From NCBI GenBank assembly GCA_023634235.1, contig JAMKCF010000166.1, forward strand, positions 1 to 64,000: a stretch of DNA of 64,000 bases. The letters run 5' to 3'. The DNA comes from Pisaster brevispinus (taxonomy: Eukaryota; Echinodermata; Asteroidea; Forcipulatida; Asteriidae). The translations under genes and the position numbers were made by a program. Below are positions 1-9,986 of this stretch, one piece after another. The notes below the pieces were generated by a model, which had not been told where the DNA came from, made no database searches, and saw only the letters and a list, made by a program, of their open reading frames with translations. Positions within the stretch are counted from its first letter, which is position 1. Every line of letters begins with the position of its first letter.

Positions 1-2747
1 GGTTCGAACTTGAAGGCCGCAACCATTTTATTCCATGAATTATTGAGGTTTTTGGGGCAAGAAAGATGGCGTCACTTTTTGCTAGAAAGCTCCTAATTGC
101 CCAGGTTTGGGGATTTGGCCATGTCCCCACACAGAAAAGGTCTTCAGGGAAGTCTAGTCTAGAACGCTGCACCGTCAAATCGCACTTTTGTTTTCGACCC
201 CAAAAGTCAAAATGGCGACAGGGTACTACCTGTCAAATATTCCCAAAATTCGACCCCCGGTAACATGGCGATTTTCGGCGATCACTTTTTGCGGACGACT
301 CCCCCGACGGTGCTGGTTCGAACTTGAAGGCCGCAACCATTTTATTCCATGAATTATTGAGGTTTTTGGGGCAAGAAAGATGGCGTCACTTTTTGCTAGA
401 AAGCTCCTAATTGCCCAGGTTTGGGGATTTGGCCATGTCCCCACACAGAAAAGGTCTTCAGGGAAGTCTAGTCTAGAACGCTGCACCGTCAAATCGCACT
501 TTTGTTTTCGACCCCAAAAGTCAAAATGGCGACAGGGTACTACCTGTCAAATATTCCCAAAATTCGACCCCCGGTAACATGGCGATTTTCGGCGATCACT
601 TTTTGCGGACGACTCCCCCGACGGTGCTGGTTCGAACTTGAAGGCCGCAACCATTTTATTCCATGAATTATTGAGGTTTTTGGGGCAAGAAAGATGGCGT
701 CACTTTTTGCTAGAAAGCTCCTAATTGCCCAGGTTTGGGGATTTGGCCATGTCCCCACACAGAAAAGGTCTTCAGGGAAGTCTAGTCTAGAACGCTGCAC
801 CGTCAAATCGCACTTTTGTTTTCGACCCCAAAAGTCAAAATGGCGACAGGGTACTACCTGTCAAATATTCCCAAAATTCGACCCCCGGTAACATGGCGAT
901 TTTCGGCGATCACTTTTTGCGGACGACTCCCCCGACGGTGCTGGTTCGAACTTGAAGGCCGCAACCATTTTATTCCATGAATTATTGAGGTTTTTGGGGC
1001 AAGAAAGATGGCGTCACTTTTTGCTAGAAAGCTCCTAATTGCCCAGGTTTGGGGATTTGGCCATGTCCCCACACAGAAAAGGTCTTCAGGGAAGTCTAGT
1101 CTAGAACGCTGCACCGTCAAATCGCACTTTTGTTTTCGACCCCAAAAGTCAAAATGGCGACAGGGTACTACCTGTCAAATATTCCCAAAATTCGACCCCC
1201 GGTAACATGGCGATTTTCGGCGATCACTTTTTGCGGACGACTCCCCCGACGGTGCTGGTTCGAACTTGAAGGCCGCAACCATTTTATTCCATGAATTATT
1301 GAGGTTTTTGGGGCAAGAAAGATGGCGTCACTTTTTGCTAGAAAGCTCCTAATTGCCCAGGTTTGGGGATTTGGCCATGTCCCCACACAGAAAAGGTCTT
1401 CAGGGAAGTCTAGTCTAGAACGCTGCACCGTCAAATCGCACTTTTGTTTTCGACCCCAAAAGTCAAAATGGCGACAGGGTACTACCTGTCAAATATTCCC
1501 AAAATTCGACCCCCGGTAACATGGCGATTTTCGGCGATCACTTTTTGCGGACGACTCCCCCGACGGTGCTGGTTCGAACTTGAAGGCCGCAACCATTTTA
1601 TTCCATGAATTATTGAGGTTTTTGGGGCAAGAAAGATGGCGTCACTTTTTGCTAGAAAGCTCCTAATTGCCCAGGTTTGGGGATTTGGCCATGTCCCCAC
1701 ACAGAAAAGGTCTTCAGGGAAGTCTAGTCTAGAACGCTGCACCGTCAAATCGCACTTTTGTTTTCGACCCCAAAAGTCAAAATGGCGACAGGGTACTACC
1801 TGTCAAATATTCCCAAAATTCGACCCCCGGTAACATGGCGATTTTCGGCGATCACTTTTTGCGGACGACTCCCCCGACGGTGCTGGTTCGAACTTGAAGG
1901 CCGCAACCATTTTATTCCATGAATTATTGAGGTTTTTGGGGCAAGAAAGATGGCGTCACTTTTTGCTAGAAAGCTCCTAATTGCCCAGGTTTGGGGATTT
2001 GGCCATGTCCCCACACAGAAAAGGTCTTCAGGGAAGTCTAGTCTAGAACGCTGCACCGTCAAATCGCACTTTTGTTTTCGACCCCAAAAGTCAAAATGGC
2101 GACAGGGTACTACCTGTCAAATATTCCCAAAATTCGACCCCCGGTAACATGGCGATTTTCGGCGATCACTTTTTGCGGACGACTCCCCCGACGGTGCTGG
2201 TTCGAACTTGAAGGCCGCAACCATTTTATTCCATGAATTATTGAGGTTTTTGGGGCAAGAAAGATGGCGTCACTTTTTGCTAGAAAGCTCCTAATTGCCC
2301 AGGTTTGGGGATTTGGCCATGTCCCCACACAGAAAAGGTCTTCAGGGAAGTCTAGTCTAGAACGCTGCACCGTCAAATCGCACTTTTGTTTTCGACCCCA
2401 AAAGTCAAAATGGCGACAGGGTACTACCTGTCAAATATTCCCAAAATTCGACCCCCGGTAACATGGCGATTTTCGGCGATCACTTTTTGCGGACGACTCC
2501 CCCGACGGTGCTGGTTCGAACTTGAAGGCCGCAACCATTTTATTCCATGAATTATTGAGGTTTTTGGGGCAAGAAAGATGGCGTCACTTTTTGCTAGAAA
2601 GCTCCTAATTGCCCAGGTTTGGGGATTTGGCCATGTCCCCACACAGAAAAGGTCTTCAGGGAAGTCTAGTCTAGAACGCTGCACCGTCAAATCGCACTTT
2701 TGTTTTCGACCCCAAAAGTCAAAATGGCGACAGGGTACTACCTGTCA
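1..2747. repeat. 314-bp satellite array, about 8.75 copies
   Basis: A 314-bp unit starts at 1, 315, 629, 943, 1257, 1571, 1885, 2199 and 2513. The last copy breaks off near 2747, where the sequence changes abruptly to AT-rich DNA. By eye the copies look identical: the same 65- and 88-codon open frames recur unchanged in each full copy, so the array was amplified or homogenised recently. It begins at the window edge and probably continues to the left. Each unit carries three ATGGCG cores (near unit positions 69, 213 and 265), two of them preceded by AAG or AAA as in YY1 sites, and two copies of TCACTTTTTGC. The open frames lack protein-like composition and end at the array edge, so I do not call them genes. 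Confidence 0.95.
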
Positions 2748-4133
2748 GATTTTTCCTTTTTGGAAAAATGACCTTACATTTATAAAAATAGGGCCCTCTT
2801 AAGAGTGCTTACTTTTTACTCTTAAATCCTTTAAGTCAGAAGTTAAAACCCCAGGGGCTCATTTTTTTCTATTTGTCTACATTTCATAAAAGCCACCACC
2901 TTCAAATAGTTGAATCAGAGAAAAAGTTGTGGGTATACATTTTATTAATGAGCTTCCGCGCATGAATTTCTGTCATTTTAATGTGGAGCAAACAGAGCTT
3001 ACCAATGACCTTTTAGTGCGCCCTCAATAGACCTTTTGATTTGCTTGTTGTTGTTTGGATAGTGTTGACGAATTTTTTTCTTGGGACAAAATCCATTTAC
3101 AATGCAGGACGGTATTCACCATTTTGCACAGATTGATAGTATTGTTTAAGGTACAGTCATCACACGACAGGTGGGTACTGATTATCTAGAGTACTAAGTC
3201 TGATTTACAGTTCTTGAAATTGTTAAGGAAAACTGTTACTAAACTAGACCAAACTCTACAATCAACTCTAGGGTTTTGTTAATACAGTTGCTATATCATA
3301 TGCTACTGTACTGTATAACTTATTGTAACAAACCTATACCTGTATACTACAGTTAAAGTTCTTTCCATTACGCTGTTTCTCAGTCATCGAGTGCAATGTT
3401 GTATTTAATTAAAAATCATAAACAGCCATATGCCCTACTTTTAAGTATAGTTACAAACAAAGTAGTCAATATTCAGTTCAGGAGCCAAAAACTCATGACA
3501 CTTGTGCCCTTAAACAAGGCGCTCAAGGGCAGTTTACCTTAATTGCTTCGTACAAAGTTGGTAAGGTATTGCATTCTGCTCTACCAGCCAGGCTCCTAGT
3601 GGATCATACCCTTGCCTACATCCTTATGGACTGTGAAGGGATTAACCCCGTTTCAGCCCCAGGAGAAGGTGGCAACGAACGTGGCCCTGGTGACAGTCAC
3701 AATCACTAAAATCAGTTATGTGTAGCCCTTACCTTGAAGTGGCTGTCAGGCCCTGGCACAAAGCGAGGTGCACACAGCACAAATTTGCTGTGCTTGGCAG
3801 TGTTTTTTTTGTTCTTTGTTTATTCAAACTTTACCCTGAAATTTAAATGGATATTATTTACCTTCTCCTTTTTCAGATTATTGGCTTTGGAGGATTTTTG
3901 TTTTGGGGGAACTAAAGTCTGACATAATGGTCCAAAAACTGTCAACTGTGCATGTCCAGTGCTGGCTAAATGTACAAAGCCAAAACTTAAAGATAGGCGG
4001 TGTATTTATTTATTTTTTTTAGAAAGACATTAAAAATTGTATTTATGAAAAATAATGTGTAGGGGGATTCGAATGCTGAGCAAGGAAGTTGTGAAGTGGG
4101 AGCAAATCCACCAGGCTATGTGCTGATTTGAAA
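2748..4133. other. AT-rich non-coding stretch
   Basis: No convincing exon is visible. Just past the satellite the sequence is AT-rich with short homopolymers. It contains the dispersed-repeat candidate at 3483-3715. A 62-codon open frame at 3734-3922 is hydrophobic, low in complexity and has no recognisable domain, so it is left uncalled. Confidence 0.5.
3483..3715. repeat. dispersed-repeat candidate, GC-richer than its surroundings
   Basis: This block is more balanced in base composition than its flanks. It holds phrases such as CAAGGCGCTCAAGGGCAG and CCAGCCAGGCTCCTAGTGG, of a kind that recurs in echinoderm and other deuterostome interspersed repeats. There is no second copy in the window. 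The assignment rests on its look alone, and a fragment of an RNA-derived SINE is the likeliest identity. Confidence 0.3.
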
Positions 4134-4649
4134 TTGTAGTTATTTACAATAAAATATCATTGTGATTTATGTCAGTGCCCTAATCACTGGGCCAATAACA
4201 TTCTTGTTATTTCTCTCAGTATCCAGGGGCTACTCATGTATTCGTCAAAGAGGGCGCTATACAATCTGCCAGCTTACCAGCATAAAAAACTTGGCCAATG
4301 CTGACAATGCTGTCCTTCATCTCACAATCACAGTAAAAGAGCAAACATCCTGTCTCCTCCTAGAACTTTCATATATGATTACAGATTGAAGCTAACCTCA
4401 ACTCAGAGAAGGAGGAAAATGTATCAAGAAGATGAAATTACATAACAATTTTACTAAACCAGCTGTTACTTCAAGTAACATCCAAACAAGGCAAGGAAGC
4501 CCAGGGCTGTATACTCCCCTGGGAATTGAGAAAGATAACAGGAATGTTATTGGCCCAGTGACTAGGGCACTGACATAAAACCCATTGAGATGTTATTGTA
4601 AAATGTTCTATAGATGAATAAAGCCTGAGTTACTGTTTTATAACTACAA
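4134..4649. mobile_element. MITE-like element with long terminal inverted repeats
   Basis: The arm at 4166-4210 (core GTCAGTGCCCTAATCACTGG) is repeated in reverse complement at 4535-4579 with only about two differences in 45 bases. Weaker pairing extends outward to TTGTAGTTAT at 4134 and ATAACTACAA at 4649, with one arm apparently missing some 40 bases. The interior has no transposase frame. This is the structure of a non-autonomous DNA transposon of about 0.5 kb. The family is not recognised and no clear target-site duplication is visible. Confidence 0.7.
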
Positions 4650-5375
4650 CAACCAAGTGGTTTTTGTTTGTTTGTTTGTTTGTTTTTACAGATTTAAGAA
4701 AGTAGAGAAAGAAATACAGTTATGAATATCTGGAAACAATATGGTATGCATCCAAAGCAGACGACCAAAGAGACTGTTGATTGGTGAGTGTAACTATTTT
4801 CAAGTGAAATCAACCTAAGATTTCTATAACTTTTTACAAACTGAGAAAACAAGAACCATTTCGCCCTATTACTCTCAATATACTCTCCTGCCCAACTGGC
4901 TCTTGCCACAAAGTTGCACAGGAGACTGTTGAGACCAAATCCCAGTAAACAAGCTTTGGGGTTTCCACATATTGCTAGCTTTACAAACAGAAGAAACTCA
5001 TGCACCAAGTTCTAGCCTGGAAGGTATTAGGCACTTTGTGGTAGTCTGTGGTATCAGTGTATTGACCCCTTGCATTGGCCGCCATTGTGAAGCTATCTTG
5101 AGGAGAATATCTTGAGGAAGTTCGTTCAACCAAACAACAATCAAACAAATTGTTCTGTGACATTTTGGTGTTTTTTTGAAACTTTGAAAATGAAACCAAT
5201 TGAAAACTGGATAATGAAACTAAATGTGATTATAATCTAATGGGTGAGTGTAATAGGCTGATGGGTTAAGTGGAAATTGTTATTTTATTTTTCCTACTTC
5301 CCGTTCAGACAGAACCTTTTTTTTGTCTACTTCCGAAAATGGCGTTAAGCCAGAAAGTGTGCCACATCCTTTTCC
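4650..5375. other. non-coding stretch with a short repeated phrase
   Basis: Two overlapping minus-strand open frames (4694-5199) have no recognisable domain. The phrase AATATCTTGAGGAAGTTCGT with its right neighbour CAACCAAACAA (5106-5138) recurs at 6475-6507, which shows that at least this part is a dispersed repeat. Confidence 0.4.
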
Positions 5376-5773
5376 TGTACTGCCTACGTCTTTTATACCA
5401 CAAACATTAAACAAGGACCCAACTTTGTATTTTTTGAACAACCGTTTCCTTGTGAAAGTCTAATTTAGTCCACAGCCAGACAATCTATTTTTTATTACAT
5501 AGGAATGAATGACTGCACAAAAACAGTCATAAATATAAAAACGCCTCTCTGTGTAATTGTTTTTACATTAAAGGAACTCTTGGCTGGAAAATCCTGGTTA
5601 ACATTCAATACATGAAAGTATAGTTAATTTTAAAGATGGAAAAGAAACGCCATAATCTAAAACGTAATAAATAAACAATGAGTGATTTACAGACAGTTTC
5701 ATAGATTCAAAATAGACTTTAAAAAAAATAGTTTTGGCTTTAAAGTTTTTAAAGCTATGCCAAATATTATGTC
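5376..5773. repeat. 400-bp direct repeat, copy 1
   Basis: This segment recurs at 8361-8757 in the same orientation with only scattered substitutions, about 3 kb away. Both copies begin with TGTACTGCCTACGTCT and end with CAAATATTATGTC, and the flanks do not match. That indicates an interspersed element rather than a large tandem duplication. No coding frame is conserved, and no terminal repeats or tRNA-like head were seen. Confidence 0.85.
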
Positions 5774-8360
5774 TGATTGTTAACCCACCCCACACAGAGA
5801 GTCCGGCATAAGTTTGTTTCATTCAAGCTTGTTTGGAAGATTCCAGGCTCCTCCAAACCTTCCATGTCCCCCCCCCCCCCCCCACACAAACTAACAACAG
5901 CTGTGAATCTAATCTCTGTCAAGCTGCTCTCTAGGAATGGGTCATAGGTCACTGTGGCAGAGCCAATACATCTGTCAATTACCAAGGACAGCTTACTACA
6001 CAAAGCCATAGGGAATTCATACAAGCTGAACAGGGTAACCCAGGCCATTCAACTTCTCCAGTATGTTTCTCAATGGTACAGTTGGGGATATCATAGAGGG
6101 AATTGTTTTTTACTTGTATGAGGGGAGTAATTAAACAAATAGCAAGAACCTACTGTGCCATACAGCTATTCCAACTTCCTTGAAGGCTTTAGGACAAATG
6201 CAAATTGAAACAAGTTTATAATAGTCCTGAAGTACCCCTCCCCCTAGAAAAAATGGTGCCCCCACCCCCTAAAGCTGTGCCTTAGTTTCGGCGCTGTCCA
6301 AATCATACAATCACATTGGAGAAAAAAACAATAATTTGTTCGCATAATATATTTATAATAATTATTAATAATAACGATAGTAGGCATTTGTAATGCGCCA
6401 AATCAATCTAAACTATGAATTAAAGTAAATACATCTGGAAAAGGTGATTTTTTAGAGTAACTGGAAATATTACGAATATCTTGAGGAAGTTCGTTCAACC
6501 AAACAAAATAATACAATTGTTTTACACTAAATATCTTCACTTCTCTTTCTGTATTAACAAGCGTAAAGCATCAATTTAATTAATGAACATCGCTATCAGT
6601 AAACATGCATCTTACAATAATAATAACAGAGTCAATTATAAACCTTTACATAAACAATTCTGGATTCATTCAAACTTGAATGGATGCCATTCGATGGAAC
6701 ATCAGATTGAGACAAAAGAATTACGCAATCATTTTTATCCACCTCAAACAGAGGACACTGTCAAATCTTGTGTGTAGTACATTAGGGTGTCTTGGGTTTC
6801 CTTGCAAATATTCGCCCCCCCCCCCCAACTATATGAATGCAACAAAATAACATGCATTTGTTTTACGTATAGTTTTTTTTCCTTCACAGGACTCACTCAG
6901 GAAAGTGCTGAGGTTTCAGGCAAGACACTCACGGGTGTATGGGTAAGACATAAATAACATTCTTTATCCCAAATGCAAATTTAACATAAGACACCCTTTA
7001 ATTGTTCCCAACATTGAAACATCTGTGAGTCTTACAGTTTGTTTAAGTCAACTTTTCTAATCTTTCCCTTTTTATTTTTAAATAATGATTGATTTGTTAA
7101 GTACGCCCCACCACAGGCATTTGTTGTATAGCAGGTAATGTACAAACTTCGATATCCACGCTTTTAAACAATAAACATTAGCACAAAAATAAAGAATATG
7201 AATCTTTCAACCAACTTTAAACGGCATAGCTAGGCCCAATTCATTATTTTGATTAGTGATTTATCTCAAAGGAACAGTTTCACTCAGAACTTCACTCACT
7301 GTTTATAATCCAGAAACCAGTCGAAACATTTCTGTCTGATGTACCCTCAAAGTTAAGCAAATAGCATAAAAGACCATACAATTACCTTTACTTGTTTCGA
7401 TTGCAATAATCTTAATAACCACATATATTAATGAGTTTGCATAAATTATAGCCTCCGTTTAATTTAATTGACTGGATATTTTCTCGGGCGGGCGATAGAG
7501 GTCGCCCCTTTAGCGTTTATCACATAATTATTTCTACACAATAATGTTGTATGAGACATCCACCCAACTCCTCAAAGCTGGTTAGCTTAGCTGAAGCAGG
7601 GTTCAAATCACATTCCAATCATTAAAATACACTAATGTGACCAAGGCTTGTGTCATATGGGATGTTGTCACCCGGTATGTGTGCATGTGTCCCCATACGG
7701 TAAATCAACTGAAGGAAGTGGATTTAAAGAAATTTCGACACATTTCACCGTTGAGAGGGGGGGGACAGAATCTCCTGCCACACCAGCAAAGGCAAAAACA
7801 GAAACAGAAACAAAAGTCTAGTGTAATACTTCTGAACTGCCAGTTAGCTGCTTGACATGGAAACATGCATAGCCGACTATAACTATTGTGTTAAGAAATG
7901 ACAGTTCCCCAATGAGAAAATTAATCCTGAAAGTTGTTACTTAGAAAAGTACATGTGCCAGAATTTAAAAAAACTTTGTACTAAGCAATAATAATGCAAA
8001 CGTTAAATTCGATCAAATAAGCAATGACTAATATAATTATAACAACTAACATTAAATACACTGAGTAATTAACTGATACATTTACCTACAAGGTTTCTCT
8101 GTTGTGTACACAAATAAACATTGTTTGGATATAATATATTGGTTATGATAGGCTAAATATGATAACTTGATTTGACATCTGTAAGTATTTATTGAGTAAA
8201 CATAATATGAGTACAAACAATGCTCCCCTGCAAAAAAAACATTCTATATAAATATACATACTTAATAACTTGTTCTCTCCACTGTTTTTTTTTTTTTCAA
8301 CCCTTGCTGCTCTCAAGAAGTTCTTAAAAAATCAACCTGTTAATAACCTATTCCTTTTGC
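5774..8360. other. AT-rich non-coding stretch
   Basis: It holds poly-C runs near 5868 and 6817, the dispersed phrase at 6475-6507, and a MITE scrap near 6230-6300 (CCTAGAAAAAATGGTGCC also occurs at 52084). A possible 3' splice site lies near 6888 (TTTTTTTTCCTTCACAG), but no supported exon follows. Open frames are short and have no protein-like composition. Nothing else could be supported. Confidence 0.5.
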
Positions 8361-8757
8361 TGTACTGCCTACGTCTGTATACCACAAACACTAAACAAGG
8401 ACCCAACTTTGTATTTTTTCAACAACAGTTTCCTTGTGAAAGTCTAATTTAGTCCACAGCCAGACAATCTATTTTTTATTACATAGGAATGAATGACTGC
8501 ACAAAAACAGTCATAAATATAAAAACGCCTCTCAGTGTAATTGTTTTTACATTAAAGGAACTCTTGGCTGGAAAATCCTGGTTAATATTCAATACATGAA
8601 AGTATAGTTAATTTTAAAGATGGAAAAGAAACGCCATAATCTAAAACGTAATAAATAAACGATGAGTGATTTTCAGACAGTTTCATAGATTCAAAATAGA
8701 CTTTTAAAAAAATAGTTTTGGCTTTAAAGTTTTTAAAGCTATGCCAAATATTATGTC
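8361..8757. repeat. 400-bp direct repeat, copy 2
   Basis: This is the second copy of the segment at 5376-5773. It differs at a small number of positions, for example ACACTAAACAAG against ACATTAAACAAG. The right-hand breakpoint falls at TTATGTC in both copies, after which they diverge completely (GGAATTCGG here, TGATTGTTAACC there). Equal ends in both copies support a discrete mobile unit. Confidence 0.85.
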
Positions 8758-9173
8758 GGAATTCGGCTTGACTGCAAAATAACAAAGTACCGTGTATTGA
8801 TTCTTAGACAAAGTTATGCACACAAAATGAAGGAAATGATAATAAATTCAAAATGCACAAACATACGCTTAACATTCGAGTTGAAAAGTGATTAACTTGG
8901 TGTGATACTGTTAAATCAAATGTGCTTTTAAATTCATGTGTTTATCTTCGAACTGTTTTGGGGAATGGTGTAGTTCAGACATACAAAAAGGTCGCCCGGA
9001 TATTTTTTTGATAGAGAGGTCTGTTTTTAATTAAAAGATCCCTAATATTTATGACAACTTCTTTGACCATTATGAGACCTGATCTTAAAAGTATTGGATA
9101 CGATTTGGGATTTAGTCTCGAGAATTGACATGGAACAATGCGTTATTGTGCGACTTGTGCTACGAATGTTGGC
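8758..9173. other. AT-rich non-coding stretch
   Basis: Nothing beyond AT-rich unique-looking sequence is visible here. Confidence 0.4.
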
Positions 9174-9520
9174 ATAATAATAATAGTAATAATAATAATA
9201 ATAATAGTCAAATGACTACTTATATAGCGCTCATGGCGCTCCAATATTATTAGCCCTGACACATGCCTGATCACTGGGTGATTTCTTTCAATCCTTAAAC
9301 CATCATGCATCAGCTCCCTCAGGAGTATACAGCCTGTGCTGCCCACTAAGCTCACTAAGCTAAAACAATTACTTAAGCATCTCTGCACTCATTGGTACCC
9401 AGTTACCTCTGGGTGAAAAGAAGCATTTATTTAGTTAAGTATCTGGCTCAAAAATGCAATTGTCATATGACCAGGATTCGAACCCAAACCGTAATATTTT
9501 AGCCACCAGTCTTGCGACTC
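9174..9520 (-). mobile_element. SINE-like retroelement with tRNA-like head
   Basis: Read on the minus strand, the right end (about 9520 down to 9450) resembles a tRNA: GGTTCGAATCCTGG is a good Pol III B box (GGTTCGAANCC). A body of about 250 bases follows. The element ends near 9174 in an ATT/TTA simple repeat, just after AGCGCTATATAAGTAG. A tRNA-type promoter, anonymous body and A/T simple-sequence tail are the standard plan of a SINE. The A box is not clearly intact, so the copy may be old. Confidence 0.6.
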
Positions 9521-9986
9521 ACTCGTTCTTTATGAAAAAAAACATGCACACATTGTACGTCAATGTTATTGAAACATTGTGTTTAAGTCTGGTCTGAAAT
9601 CTTGCTGATTATGACGTTAATAAAAGAACCATTTTTTATTTTTATGTATAAAATATTCCTTCTAAAACAAAGTCATATTCAAGAACTGTGTCTAAAAAAA
9701 CATGTAGAGAAAACAAATCCGCATCATCTGATTTTGGTTTTACCACCAAATTGAAGGACATTGTGTTTACACGCTGTGCATGTTTTTTAAAACTATTTTT
9801 TCCGGATTCTCACAACTGATTTAGCCTATATAATTATTTCATGTACATGATCGTTCACACAAAGCATGAGCACTGTGACTATTTTTCAGCTTTACCAACC
9901 CTATATTATACCCTTAATGTGCAGGTATCTCAACCATACCTTAGCTGGAGTAGAACCAGATAAGAACTTTGCAAACCACTAGCTAC
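9521..9986. other. 3' flank of the receptor gene
   Basis: This is AT-rich DNA downstream of the minus-strand receptor stop codon. On the minus strand an AATAAA occurs near 9640, which could serve as a polyadenylation signal about 350 bases after the stop. No other feature is visible. Confidence 0.35.

Noticed and set aside
66..2802. Repeated 65- and 88-codon frames in the satellite
   Set aside because: They recur at exactly 314 bases in every unit, are cut by the array end, and have no domain or signal. They follow from repeat composition.
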